Part shown: positions 24,659 through 35,365 of the stretch, piece after piece
Numbering within the stretch: the stretch's first letter is position 1
Layout: the number at the start of each line of letters is the position of its first letter
Assembly: GCA_014843695.1 (NCBI GenBank)
Contig: CM026397.1
Coordinates: 35,933,586 to 35,997,585 of the forward strand
Length of the DNA: 64,000 bases
Origin: Archivesica marissinica
Taxonomy: Eukaryota > Mollusca > Bivalvia > Venerida > Vesicomyidae
Direction of reading: 5' to 3'
Notes under the pieces: model-generated
Database searches by the model: none
What the model was told of the DNA's origin: nothing
Seen by the model: only the letters and a program-made list of their open reading frames with translations
Made by a program: the position numbers and the translations under genes

Positions 24659-24835
24659 GGCATCCGTAGTCCAGTGGTAGAGCGTCGGATTTGGAATTGA
24701 TCGGTCCCGGGTTCGATACTCGGTCAGGCCACGTATGTGCAAGGCACCTCACACACAAGATTGCCCAGGAGAACATGTCTACGTCCCTGCAAGGGGTTTG
24801 ACATTAATGGAACATACATACATACATCTCGGTTT
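24659..24835 (+). mobile_element. tRNA-derived SINE, family G
   Basis: tRNA-like head (TAGTCCAGTGGTAGAGCGTC A box, CCCGGGTTCGATACTC B box), a short body and a 3' end TGTCTACGTCCCTGCAAGGG followed by (CATA)n. The 3' end matches the LINE tail at 26955. Confidence 0.8.
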
Positions 24836-24967
24836 TAGTATGTAAGATCTCTGTATCTGTAGACAGGACCACTGCTGGTATAACGTCAATGGGTAAGATA
24901 GCACTTCTTGGAATTGAATCGCATATATCAAAGTCCAATTATCGATCTTGTTGAAAAATGAATAATT

Positions 24968-25200
24968 ATCATAGCCGAGTGGTCTAACATGCTGTCATTA
25001 GATCTCACCTTTCACAGCTATCATCAGGGTTGCAGGTCTGTCTGTTGTGGCGGAGAGTAGCCCACCCGCATTTCCTGGGTAAGAACCAGTACTCAACTCT
25101 CCAACCTCCATAAGCGACTAACAACTTTCTCACATATCGGCATTTATCACATGTCCCTGATTGGCAGTGAACCTGCAGCACTGATGATAGCGGTAGTTCT
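24968..25200. mobile_element. SINE D-like mosaic
   Basis: Begins with a plus-strand tRNA-like head (TAGCCGAGTGGTCTAACATG, CTTTCACAGCTATCATCAGG) and continues into minus-strand D-family body (CCTCCATAAGCGACTAACAA). Confidence 0.55.
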
Positions 25201-25489
25201 AATCTAACGACAGTGTGATACTGATAGACAACTCGGTCATCTTACCAAAATTGCTAAGCATGACAATCCGGCAGGAACACACATCTAGGTCGTTTTTTCA
25301 TTAATGATCAGATTTTGCAATGCTGATCAGTTAAAGTGCAGAGTATTATAGTAGAGTGAAGAACATATTGATAAATACTAAAATAGGTCGAATTTGTTTG
25401 TGGACGAATCGATAGCAGAAACAAGTTTTCTCGACAAAAATTAAGATATAAATACCGTATTGACACATGCAAAACTCTACCGTCAAGGC

Positions 25490-25530
25490 TTACCATTAGC
25501 TAAAATGACGGATGTATTCGGAGTCATCAT
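25490..25530 (-). promoter_or_regulatory. Possible 5' noncoding exon donor / promoter-proximal region of PPP1R42
   Basis: On the minus strand a good donor (ATG|GTAAGC) lies at about 25495. It could join to the acceptor at 24563. If so, the leader ATG opens a short upstream reading frame that ends across the true start codon. No TATA box or other core promoter signal is convincing, so this is a weak candidate. Confidence 0.25.
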
Positions 25531-25697
25531 ATGACGAGGACGAAGGAAAAACTTGTGTTCACTATAATTTTTATGAAGCACCGGAGCCTAATAACACAAC
25601 AAATATAGTTTCCAGTTATCTTGTCAATAACTTTTACAAAGCCATGATTCTGAATATAATCAGACAGATTATCGCGTCTTCAATTACTGCTCTTTAG

Positions 25698-26245
25698 TAT
25701 ATTTAGGAGATAATACATTATGATTAGCGAACAAAATATTTTGTCAAAAGCCGAAACATATCCGCGGATAAATATATGGAAATACGCATAGTCACGTGAT
25801 TAGTTGCTACCCATATCGACAGGTGCGGTGTAAAACTCTGTACAGTATACGTATCTGACTGTTACATTATAAGCCATTCTAATAACTTTTATCAATATAG
25901 GACCTTACATGAGTGATGATTTCATACCGTATTTTATGAAACGAGTTTCAGAAAATATAGTATGCAATCACCACCAGCGTAAGATCCTTTTTATCACATT
26001 ACCACAGTAACGGCAAACCATACATGAAGGAAAAACTACGTTTCTGTTTGCCTGTATATTCTTGAACCTTATTACATTACGCTGCATCCGTGCGCCCTGA
26101 TAATCAAACAACTTCACGCAAATCATCAACACAATATTTTTAATCACTGTATTCTACAAGTTCATATTTAGCATTGTTGATTCTATATTGATTAAGCAGT
26201 TGATTTTCACAAATAAAGCTTGAATACAAGTAACATGTAATGTGT
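25698..26245. other. Intergenic, no gene seen
   Basis: 25915-25995 (ATACCGTATTTTATGAAACG and following) resembles 5575-5720, a weak dispersed repeat. No exon is supported. Confidence 0.45.
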
Positions 26246-26249
26246 ATTG

Positions 26250-26362
26250 CAAGCTGTCAATGTCATGCCGAGACCAATCAGAACCCTTCCAGGTGTTATT
26301 AAGCGTGTGGTCATACAAGAATGTATTAGATGACTGTATTACACTGCACACAAGCAAAGTTA
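26250..26362 (-). repeat. Dispersed repeat, family M (inverted copy)
   Basis: Inverted relative of 5170-5300 and 27040-27165, at the left border of a LINE fragment. Confidence 0.55.
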
Positions 26363-26374
26363 TGTGATGCAATC

Positions 26375-27010
26375 AGTTAATACTAGTGAGACCCCAGCTT
26401 GAATATGGCTCCGATATCTGGTCGCCCCATACCCAAACATTGATATACCAAATTGAAGGTGTCCAGCTAAGAGCAGCCCGTTGGATAAAGGCTGACTTCT
26501 ATCGTACCTCTTGTGTTACAGACATGCTACATTCCCTAAATCTACGCAGACTAGATCAACGGCGTATTGACAATAGGTTATCCCTTATAGTGTAGGCCTA
26601 TACAATTCATAATGATCTTGTTGCTATTCCCATTGAAAATTACCTAGTTCCTCTCTCCTGTCCTGCTCGCCATTGCCATTCCTTATAGGTTAATTACAGC
26701 AACTACAGACTACTACAAGTTTTCCTTTTTTCCAAGAACAATCTACCATTGGAACCATCTCCCTCCTGACAGTGTCCATCTACCTACCATAGAGCAATTT
26801 AATACGACAGTTTGCCATATTGATCCTGCAAGTCCCTAGTTGTTCTGCGCAGCTGCTTTTAAACTTTTACCACAACTTATTTTCATTACTTTCTTAAATT
26901 ATACTTTTAACTACAATGTACTCAAACTTTTAACTTCTTTGCGGTTTTTGACGCGCAATATGTCTACGTCCCCGCGAGGGGTTCGACATTAACGGAAGAT
27001 AGATAGATAG
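26375..27010 (+). mobile_element. LINE ORF2 C-terminal fragment with 3' tail
   Basis: The frame reads RPQLEYGSDIWSPHTQTLIY, then IEGVQLRAARWIKADF, the segment just after the reverse transcriptase domain, then decays with stops. Ends TGTCTACGTCCCCGCGAGGG GTTCGACATTAACG plus (GATA)n. Confidence 0.85.
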
Positions 27011-27039
27011 AATACTCTGAACATCTAAAATATTAACTT

Positions 27040-27165
27040 TTATTACATAACTTTGCTTGTATTCAGTTGCATGCAGCCATCACCTATTTTCTTGTATGAT
27101 CACACGTGTAACACATCCTGGAAGGAATCCTATTGGTCGACATAATACTCTACGATGTCTATAAT
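27040..27165 (+). repeat. Dispersed repeat, family M (copy 3)
   Basis: Shares TTGTATTCAGTTGCATGCAG and CACACGTGTAACAC with 5180-5300. Confidence 0.55.
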
Positions 27166-27203
27166 ACATCATTATAAAATGCGTGGGCGCTTGGTGCCAA
27201 AAT

Positions 27204-27478
27204 GGACGGATCTGTAATACAGTGGTAACACGCTGGACTGGTAATCCAGGGATCGCAGGTTCGATCCCCCGTCTGACCCTAATAAAACAGTTTTTCGGAT
27301 GGAACGTTAAACCGAGGTCTCGTGTCGGTGCTTTACACCGTGCACATAAAAGAACCAGAGGAGATTCTGGAATGGGTCTCTGTCTGTATCATGCACTATC
27401 TTCCAAAATCTAAAATAACTAATCTCTTCAGGAGGCAATATGGGCAATCGGTAGCGACGATAAATAAACGTAAAAAAA
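27204..27478 (+). mobile_element. tRNA-derived SINE, family A (near full length)
   Basis: Plus-strand reference copy: head ACGGATCTGTAATACAGTGG, CTGGTAATCCAGGGATCGCA, B box GGTTCGATCCCCC, body CATGCACTATCTTCCAAAAT, tail AGCGACGATAAATAAACGTA. Confidence 0.92.
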
Positions 27479-27484
27479 ACATTA

Positions 27485-28010
27485 GTTCCAAAGTCCGTAT
27501 CTTTGCAGATGATTCTGCAGTCTATCTATCACTGACATCTGCAAATGAGTCGGTCACATTCCAAAACTCGAGTTATCCACGTCACCAGAAGGAAGCATCC
27601 TATTCCCAATCAATATAAGCTCCATGGAGGCCTACTTGAGTCGGTCACTTCGCCCAAATATCTTGGCGTGGATATCTCAAATATATCTGTCGTGGGACGC
27701 TCACATAAATAGGTCATCAAAGAGAGCTAACCAAACATTAGGGTTTCTATGTAGAAACATCCAGGTCAAATCCGAACCCCTTAAGTTCATGGCTTACCAG
27801 ACTCTAGTGAGACACTAGCTGAAATCCGAATATGGCTCCGATAAACCAAATTGAGGTGTCCAGCGAAGAGCAGCATGTTGAATAAAGGCTGACTTATATC
27901 GTACCTCTAGTGTTACAGTCTGTAACTTACAGACATGCTCAACTCCCTAAATCTACGCTGACTAGATCTACATCCCCGAGGGTGGTTTGACATTAGGGGA
28001 TGACAGATAA
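27485..28010 (+). mobile_element. LINE reverse-transcriptase remnant
   Basis: The frame VRIFADDSAVYLSL carries the catalytic FADD box of reverse transcriptase. Sequence then shifts frame through HGGLLESVTSPKYLGVDIS-like text and ends with a tail GGGTGGTTTGACATTAGGGG related to 26955. Multiple stops and frameshifts. Confidence 0.83.
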
Positions 28011-28639
28011 AACTAATATTAAATACAAGTAATTCCTCATTGTACAAACCAGTTAAATGATAGCTAATATTTGTTAATTATACAAAGTAATCAATGTTCA
28101 TACAATGTGTAATATTGCTGATGCTTTGGCTTAAATGTGATTTACTTTTTTTAATAAAGTACTGAATATCTGTGTCGCAAGAAATTAGTAGATGCACCAT
28201 GTAAGAAAAAATATATGACAGCGGAGATATTGGGTACTGTTGGGACTGAGAAAATGGGAGATAGGTATCATGAAATATGACAAGATGCACTGCATTGGTG
28301 ATTGCTGATGTAAAGGGTATATTTGTAGGACAGGCATTGGAATGGGGAGGGGGGGGGTAGACAGAACTTGAACCTATGGTAAGGTAGGAAACATGAAAGA
28401 TGGAAATGGGTTACCAGGATTACTTGCTAGCGACAACGTTAGTAAGAGGATAATGGAATGGAATTGTGGACTTATGCGATTTAATTGTAAGGCTATGTAA
28501 TATTGTTAAAAGAACTAGTATGTGGTCATATCAGAACACTCTTCCAAGGATTAGGAATGGAATCATACGAGCATACTACACACAGCGAATCATTTTCTTC
28601 TTAATGCCACTCTTGGCACCTGCTCTATAGTTTCTCCTT

Positions 28640-28910
28640 AACATCTGCAGGATAACAAAGCAGTATCACTATTTATCATCTGCAGGATAACAAAGCAGTA
28701 TCACTATTTATCATCTGCAGGATAACAAAGCAGTATCACTATTTAACATCTGCAGGATAACAAAGCAGTATCACTATTTAACATCTGCAGGATAACAAAG
28801 CAGTATCACTATTTATCATCTGCACGACAACAAAGCAGTATCACTATTTAACATCTGCAGGATAACAAAGCAGTATCACTATTTATCATCTGTACGATAA
28901 CAACGTATTT
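28640..28910. repeat. 35-bp minisatellite, about 8 units
   Basis: The unit is CATCTGCAGGATAACAAAGC plus AGTATCACTATTTAT, with few substitutions. Confidence 0.95.
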
Positions 28911-28932
28911 TATATATACATGTACATGTACT

Positions 28933-29171
28933 TTGCATACTAGTATATCGTGGACCTTTGCAACATATGACCCCGGAAGCCGCTGTACTAATGACCATCC
29001 ATCCAATCTGTCTGGGTGTTGTGTCTCCCCTAGCAGCCCAAATGAATCAAATAACGCATATGTGATCAATTGTTCCTGTTCTTCGTTTTCTACTAGTCCA
29101 TTTTCATCCAGCCTTGCCCATTTTTCTAACTTCCTTGTCCATACAAATGCATTATATAGTATTTTCTCCAC
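28933..29171 (-). CDS. Orphan coding-like exon, gene unknown
   Basis: A pyrimidine-rich acceptor (TTTCTTTTACAG) is followed by an open frame with amphipathic, protein-like composition: EKILYNAFVWTRKLEKWARL, then LITYALFDSFGLLGE and LDGWSLVQRLPGSYVAK. The donor is uncertain (CTA|GTATGC near 28939 or AAA|GTACAT near 28932). No family is recognised. Flanking DNA is minisatellite, so partner exons would have to lie beyond the arrays on either side. Confidence 0.4.
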
Positions 29172-29394
29172 TGTAAAAGAAACAAACTTTATTATAGACA
29201 GGTTATGTTAACACACTGTATTTGACTCAAATTAGTTCATGTATTGAAGCTTGTAGAAGGTCGTTGGTTCTACCTGGGTACGAGTCTGTGAATGATATAC
29301 TGCTCGGAGACCCAGGATCCATATTGCCCTAAGCGGTCAATGAGACTTTAAACCATATTTAGTTGGAGAGCTATAATGAGACCCTGCTATATTG

Positions 29395-30487
29395 TGAGTC
29401 CGTTTAGCCGGAGGAGTGCTATGAAGTGAGTGCGTTTAGTGGAAGGAGAGTGCAATAACGTGAGTATGTATAGCCGGATGAGAGTGCTATGACGTTGAGT
29501 GCGCATAGCCGGATTAAAGTGCTATGACGTTGAGTCCGTATAGCCGGATGAGAGTGCTATGACGTTGAGTCCGTATAGCCGGATGAGTGTGATATGATGT
29601 TGATTCTGCATAGCCGGATGAGAGTGCTATGATGTGAGTACGTATAGCCGGATGTGAGTGCTATGACGTTGAGTCCGTATAGCCAGATGAGTGTGCTATG
29701 ACGTTGAGTCTGCATAGCCGGATGAGAGTGCTATGACGTTGAGTCCGTATAGCCAGATGAGTGTGCTATGACGTTGAGTCTGCATAGCCGGATGAGAGTG
29801 CTATGACGTGAGTACGTATATCCGGATGTGAGTGCTATTATGTTGAGTCCATATAGCCGGACGACAGTACTATGACGTTGAGTCCATATAGCCGGATGAT
29901 AGTACTATGACGTGAGTCCGTATAGCCGGATGAGAGTGCTATTACGTTGAGTCCGTATAGCCGGATGAGAGTGCTATTACGTTGAGTCCGTATAGCCAGG
30001 TGAGAGTGCTATGACGTTGAGTCCGTATAGCCGGATGAGTGTGATATGACGTTGAGTCCGTATAGCCAGGTGAGAGTGCTATGACGTTGAGTCCATATAG
30101 CCGGATGAGTGTGCTATGACGTGAGTCCGTATAGCCGGATGAGAGTGTTATGACGTTGAGTCTGTATAGCCGGATGAGAGGCTATGACATTGAGTCCGTA
30201 TAGCCGGATGAGTGTGATATGACATTGAGTCCGTATAGCCAGGTGAGAGTGCTATGACATTGAGTCCGTATAGCCGGATGAGTGTGCTATGACGTGAGTT
30301 CGTATAGCCGGATGAGAGTGTTATGACGTTGAGTCCGTATAGCCGAATGAGAGTGCTATGACGTTGAGTCCGTAGAGCCGGATGAGAGTATTATGACGTT
30401 GAGTCAGTATAGTCGAATAAGATGCTATAACGTTGAGTCCGTATAGCCGGATGAGAGTGCTATGACGTTGAGTCCGTATAGCCGGAG
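29395..30487. repeat. 35-bp minisatellite, about 31 units
   Basis: The unit is GTTGAGTCCGTATAGCCGGA plus TGAGAGTGCTATGAC, with mixed variants (GTGTGATATGAC, TGACGTGAG). Same unit length as the array at 28640 but unrelated in sequence. Confidence 0.96.
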
Positions 30488-30489
30488 TT

Positions 30490-30925
30490 TCAACGCGAAT
30501 TGCGCCGCTTTAGAAATTTTCAAAACAAATTGAAAATGCTACGAAATCTCTTTTTGACGTACATTTTTGCCGAATAAACCTACACGTTAGTGGAAACACA
30601 TTTTATTGATAATGTTATTCACAGTTAAAACTCTCCCGTCGAAGATTTTTTTGTTGCTGACAGAACCCGTGTCCTAGTATGGAAATGTGACCTGCTATGG
30701 CCAATGTATGTGGCAATTGTTTGCAAAGTATACATGCATGCAGCTTAAAGTTGTGTTTTATTTGAAGAACAATATAAAGACTCGGGATAGGCGTTATATT
30801 TGGACAGCTTTGTACAAAATTGTTTCAGATAGGGCCATTTTACTGATCGATGCGAAATCTGACATCCCACAGAGTAGAATCCCTGTACTTAAATATATAT
30901 ACTAGTACCCCCAAACGTGCCGAAT
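30490..30925. other. Intergenic, no gene supported
   Basis: Non-repetitive DNA between two arrays. A 72-codon frame at 30687-30905 has no recognised domain. Confidence 0.4.
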
Positions 30926-30929
30926 CCCT

Positions 30930-31244
30930 GTGCGCGTGCATACCCCTGATACAGATACGGACGACTTTGCAAAAGAGGGCAATGTGCCGGAAATGCCCAC
31001 ATTAAAGATGGACAATGCGCCGGAAATGCCCACATTAAAGATGGACAATGCTCCGGAAATGCCCACATTAAAGATGGACAATGCGCTGGAAATGCCCACA
31101 TTAAAGGTGGACAATGCGCCGGAAATTGGTGACATTAACGAGGGCCAATGTGCTGGAAATGCTGACATTAAGACGAAGAAAAAAAGCATGGGCAGACAAT
31201 TAGAGAGGATTTTTCAGAAAGTTATTCAGCTGCAAGTGGCGTAA
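30930..31244 (+). repeat. 33-bp tandem repeat, about 5-6 units, open in one frame
   Basis: Units of 33 bases start with variants of GCGCCGGAAATGCCCACATT. Because 33 is a multiple of three, the array reads as 11-residue repeats (PEMPTLKMDNA), followed by a basic tail KKKSMGRQLERIFQKVIQL. It may be a coding minisatellite in an unrecognised gene, but no splice context or homology supports this. Confidence 0.55.
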
Positions 31245-31249
31245 TTCGA

Positions 31250-32340
31250 CAGTTGATTAAACGCTCAATTTTAACATTAAATTTATTGTTTCATTAGATT
31301 TGACTGTGTATTATATTTAGCTACTGTGCTCCTACCATTCGCCCATACCGATGTTCCATGCAAGGTTTCATCAACATTGACCAAACAGTTTGTGAGTAAA
31401 TTTCGAAACACAACAAAGATTGACTCACAATAATTGAATGTTTTAGGTTATGGAATAATAATGTCTCCATTATTGATATATCAGTCAGTCAGTTAGTTAG
31501 TTAGTTAGTTAATTAGATAGTTATGTATTTATATTGTATTCCAATAGTTAGTTATGTATTTATATTGTATTCCAATCAGTTATTGTTATAAAACATGAAT
31601 CAAGGGAAGTATGTCAACATAGAATTAACCCACCGGTTATCAAAATATGAACAAATATCACAACAAACGAAAACGAAAGATGATATTATACTAGTACATG
31701 ATAAAACATCTATGTAATACGATAAGACTTTCCTAAACAATTGTGAAATACTAGATGTGCCTGTTTTTATTCTTGTTAACTATAAAGTCACATTGACATC
31801 TTTTCAAATACAAATACAAGTTATGATTTGTTCAAGGATGATCAAATATCGGTTAACCATTAACGATTGTTCGATATGCTGTAGACTTTTAAAGCATATA
31901 GTTTTTTGTTTGTTTTCCACTTCCTTTAGGCTCTTAAGCGCATGCGCACATTGTATTTGTAACACATATATACAGACGGTAACGATTGATTTAGACAACG
32001 TTTAGGTATGCCAGACATTGTCAAGAAATCGTAACATAATTATGTTAATTTTAAGATAGTGTTTATGGACGTTATGTAGGCTACCACAGAAGAGACAGGC
32101 AAGTGTTCATTATATATATATATATATATATTCTTGTAAGATATGTTATTACAATAGTATATTTAACTACAACTTGGTACACCATACAAAGTTAACGAAG
32201 CATAACAAATGTTCTGTCTATTGATATTACCTTGTCGCAACCAGTGGAAATATAACAACCACATCCACCCGGTAGTAATATATGCATTACTTTTGATGTA
32301 GATTATTGTATGTATTTGGTAAACAATTTTTGTATTTTGG
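31250..32340. other. Intergenic, short simple repeats only
   Basis: (AGTT)n around 31488-31515, a duplicated 40-base block (TATGTATTTATATTGTATTC) at 31520-31575, and (TA)n at 32112-32132. No exon recognised. Confidence 0.5.
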
Positions 32341-32344
32341 ATTA

Positions 32345-32444
32345 AATACATGTGTTTTACGTTTGTTTATCGTCGCTACCGGTTGCCCATATGAGCGAAG
32401 CCTCCTGAAGAGATTAGTCATTTTATATTTTTGGAGGATAATGC

Positions 32445-32481
<37 letters not shown>

Positions 32482-32665
32482 CATTCCAGAGTCTCTTCTG
32501 GTTCTTTTACGTGCACGGTGTACAGCGCACAGACACGAGACCTCGGTTTAAAGTCCCAGCTGAAAGACTGTTAATTTTATTAGGGTCAGACGGGGGGATC
32601 CAACCTGCGATCCATGGATTACCAGTCCAGCGTGTTTCCCCTGGATTACAGATCCGTCTGTATTA
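32345..32665 (-). mobile_element. tRNA-derived SINE, family A with (GA)n expansion
   Basis: Minus-strand copy. An internal AGAGAC motif has expanded to an (AG)n tract at 32449-32479. Confidence 0.9.
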
Positions 32666-32741
32666 AAATACGTTACATGTATACAAAGTCATGAAGACGT
32701 GTTCAGTCTAATTATATCCCAATTGTTTTCTTTTCTTTAGG

Positions 32742-32985
32742 TTCGTGATAGCGTGATAGCGCAATGGATGCGCGTTCGCTTCAGGTGCGAAAGGTCCGGA
32801 GTTCGAGCCCCGCTGGAGCCGTTACGACTGTACCCTTAGGCAAGGCATTTGAATTCCACATTGCTTCTTCTCTCTCCCTCGTGGATATGGATTCCATCAG
32901 GAATGAGGTATCGAGAGTGATTAATATAAGTTGAAAGAACTTGTTTTGCAATTGAGCTCAAATAAATTTGTATAAACTAACTAAC
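32742..32985 (+). mobile_element. tRNA-derived SINE, family B, just upstream of the cGAS-like gene
   Basis: Full-length copy: GTGATAGCGCAATGGATGCG, B box GGAGTTCGAGCCCCGC, tail GAGCTCAAATAAATTTGTAT. Its 3' end is about 50 bases before the start codon, so it probably supplies part of the 5' UTR or promoter region. Confidence 0.92.
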
Positions 32986-33037
32986 CAAATTGGCGACAAT
33001 AAGAGAAACATCAGAAAGATAAAATTTCTGTAGTATA

Positions 33038-35026
33038 ATGGAAAATAAAGATCTAAATCAGAAGCTTTACGAGAGACTTTTAGACGTAGTAGGCACCGAA
33101 GACGATATTCGATCAAGGCAAGATATGTTCAAGTATATGGACATAGTTAATGGTTTTGGTGATAGTGATTCGATTTCGATTTCTGCCGGAAGTCTGTCTG
33201 AAGGTATTGACCTGAAAGGGAGTGATGAAGATATTATGCTTGTGCTAAAAAATATAGACGTTGTTCCTGTAGAAGACAATCAACATAAAGAAGGAATTGT
33301 GAATGTCAACATGCAACTTGATACAGTTCGACATGGATACGCAAGTCTTTTCTTGTCAGAGGAAGAAGAACAGTTCGTTAATAATAGTCAAAACACAGAA
33401 CGTTCTGAAGTACGGAACATAAAGTGCTCCATTCAGACAGCGAGTGGTCGGTGTATTGTTGCAAGTTCTAGATTCAGGGGTCAATTTATAAGACCAGGTA
33501 ATGAAAGTCATGGTCCGTGCATAAGCGACGGTGATTTTGATTTTGCGATAAGTTTACACGGATCTGTATGGCCACACAGTGCAAAACAACGGATAACTGC
33601 TTGTAAGAGCAAACGTTGGATTTCGAATGAGTTAGCAGACGTTCTTATGTCAGAAGGTTGTATTTATGTACCAGTAGGACCACGGCACTACTACCATGGT
33701 ACACTATGGAGAATTTCATTTGCTAAATCAGAGAAACGTTTGATCATGTCAATGAATCACAGCCAGGTATTATGCTACGGCTTGCTGAAAATAGTTTTGA
33801 AAGAAGGCATCGCAAAACAGCTCCCAAAGAATGATATCATTTGTTCCTATTTCTTAAAGACATGCTTGTTCTGGCTTATTGAAGAGACCGATAATGACGA
33901 AGATATATGGAACATTAATTGTCTGTATCGTTGCTACATTATGTGTCTCGATAAGCTGATGGAATGGGTACAAACGTGTAACTGTCCAAACTATATTATC
34001 CCCGAGAATAATATGTTTTTTGGAAAGATAGACAAAGATAACAAATCGAATATTCTAAAAGTTCTGTCTACATTCAAAGATAGCGGTTATGACGCTCTGT
34101 CACAATGTGAAACTTTAGGTTCATTCATGACCTCAACGAGAAAGCTCTCGGCCGCTGAGCGGGAAGCGAAATTGGATGTCCTGTGTTTTAGAGTATTGCA
34201 CATTTATCCATTCGACGATACAGGTCTCCTATTGTCGGCTTTGACCGTTATGGAGACCGAGTATAAAGCACAAACGAACCACTTCACAAAAGGAGTTATA
34301 TCCGGATTGATGTCTTCACTCCATCAAGAGTATGCTCAAATGGTTAGACCTTCTGAAAACGATGAAAACGTACAGCGAATACAACAAGTGCAAAAGGAAC
34401 ATTTACTGAAAGGATGTAGATCAGACAAACTATGTGGACTGATTCTTCTTGCATCATTTCATCACACACATGGATTTCATTACACAGCAATCGAAATACT
34501 GAACACTGTAACTGAAACACTATTAACGTCTGATTCGGGACTATTGCTTCGACGAAAGACGGAATACACAGAAGAAGAAATATATATGTATACATCTAAG
34601 TTTTGTGGGCGAGATCACACCTTAGAAAAGAAACTCGAAGATGCAACGGTCAGGGCTATTGTCTTTCTCGATAACTCTCCGATAGTTCCGAAAGAGTTTC
34701 AACCAGAAGTACACAACTACCGGCCACTGATTCTCGTTTCACCAGTCGTGTATGCATATGCATTGAAGTATTTATGTCATTACCATGTCAATGACAAGCA
34801 GAAATCACAAGACGCCCTGGAAATGCTCGATCATATCATTGATACACGGTTCCAAATCATAAATAGACATTATTCAAGTGCGTATACATTTGTGGGAGCA
34901 TGTTATGAGACTGATGGAAATTACGAAAAGGCTACGAAATACTACGAGATGGCTTTGACATGCAAAGAAATTTGCCAAAGTGCTAGTTATCGCCTTCAAC
35001 GCATTGAAACATATCATAAATGCTAG
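33038..35026 (+). CDS. Mab-21/cGAS-like nucleotidyltransferase (cGLR-type), intronless, with C-terminal TPR-like motif
   Basis: Single-exon frame of 662 residues. The nucleotidyltransferase signature is GSLSEGIDLKGSDEDIM at residues 51-67: a GS loop followed by acidic metal ligands (D63 and D65). A third acidic position is likely D168 in DFAISLHGSVWP, which resembles the stretch of cGAS carrying its third catalytic aspartate before a WP pair. WRISFAKSE at 224-232 matches the conserved WRxSF...E of the Mab-21 fold, followed by helical C-lobe sequence (HSQVLCYGLLKIVLKE). The cGAS zinc-thumb His-Cys cluster is not visible. Residues about 612-645 (FVGACYETDGNYEKATKYYE) form a TPR-like helix pair. 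Family enzymes make cyclic dinucleotides on sensing nucleic acid, or act as non-catalytic Mab-21 proteins; activity here is inferred from retained acids. A SINE ends about 50 bases upstream and a LINE 3' end starts just after the stop. Confidence 0.9.
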   Translation: MENKDLNQKLYERLLDVVGTEDDIRSRQDMFKYMDIVNGFGDSDSISISAGSLSEGIDLKGSDEDIMLVLKNIDVVPVEDNQHKEGIVNVNMQLDTVRHGYASLFLSEEEEQFVNNSQNTERSEVRNIKCSIQTASGRCIVASSRFRGQFIRPGNESHGPCISDGDFDFAISLHGSVWPHSAKQRITACKSKRWISNELADVLMSEGCIYVPVGPRHYYHGTLWRISFAKSEKRLIMSMNHSQVLCYGLLKIVLKEGIAKQLPKNDIICSYFLKTCLFWLIEETDNDEDIWNINCLYRCYIMCLDKLMEWVQTCNCPNYIIPENNMFFGKIDKDNKSNILKVLSTFKDSGYDALSQCETLGSFMTSTRKLSAAEREAKLDVLCFRVLHIYPFDDTGLLLSALTVMETEYKAQTNHFTKGVISGLMSSLHQEYAQMVRPSENDENVQRIQQVQKEHLLKGCRSDKLCGLILLASFHHTHGFHYTAIEILNTVTETLLTSDSGLLLRRKTEYTEEEIYMYTSKFCGRDHTLEKKLEDATVRAIVFLDNSPIVPKEFQPEVHNYRPLILVSPVVYAYALKYLCHYHVNDKQKSQDALEMLDHIIDTRFQIINRHYSSAYTFVGACYETDGNYEKATKYYEMALTCKEICQSASYRLQRIETYHKC

Positions 35027-35130
35027 AACCCCTAGTATCACCACCGACATTCTGCAAGCCAGCTTGTGGAATTCCCTCCCGTATCACATCAAAACAGCAC
35101 TTTCTGTTCCACATTTCAAAGCGTTAACCT

Positions 35131-35136
35131 AATAAA
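35131..35136 (+). terminator. Candidate poly(A) signal AATAAA for the cGAS-like gene
   Basis: Canonical AATAAA about 105 bases after the stop codon, inside LINE-derived sequence. Confidence 0.5.
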
Positions 35137-35195
35137 CCGATACATTATAAGTTTACATGTATATAAGTATTAGTTCTTGAAGCTTATATTTGATC

Positions 35196-35365
35196 AGGGA
35201 TCGCAGGTTCGATCCCCCGTCTGACCCTAATAAAATTAACAGTCTGGAATGGGTCTCTGTCTGTATCATGCACTATCCTCCAACATCTAAAATAACTCTT
35301 TTCAGGAGGCGTCGCTCATATGAGCAACCGATAGCGACGATAAATAAACGTAAAACACACACAAT
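35196..35365 (+). mobile_element. tRNA-derived SINE, family A (5' truncated)
   Basis: Starts at the B box region (GATCGCAGGTTCGATCCCCC), lacks about 80 internal bases and ends with the usual tail. Confidence 0.85.

Noticed and set aside
24659..24735. tRNA gene candidate
   Set aside because: It continues into a body and a LINE-type 3' tail with a microsatellite; better explained as a SINE.
25512..25697. 61-codon plus-strand frame with an acidic start, divergent from PPP1R42
   Set aside because: No homology or splice signal recognised; it overlaps the possible PPP1R42 leader exon, so not called as a gene.
27204..27280. Functional tRNA gene
   Set aside because: A and B boxes are present, but the same head with a long shared body occurs about ten times, so it is a SINE head; the acceptor stem does not pair convincingly.
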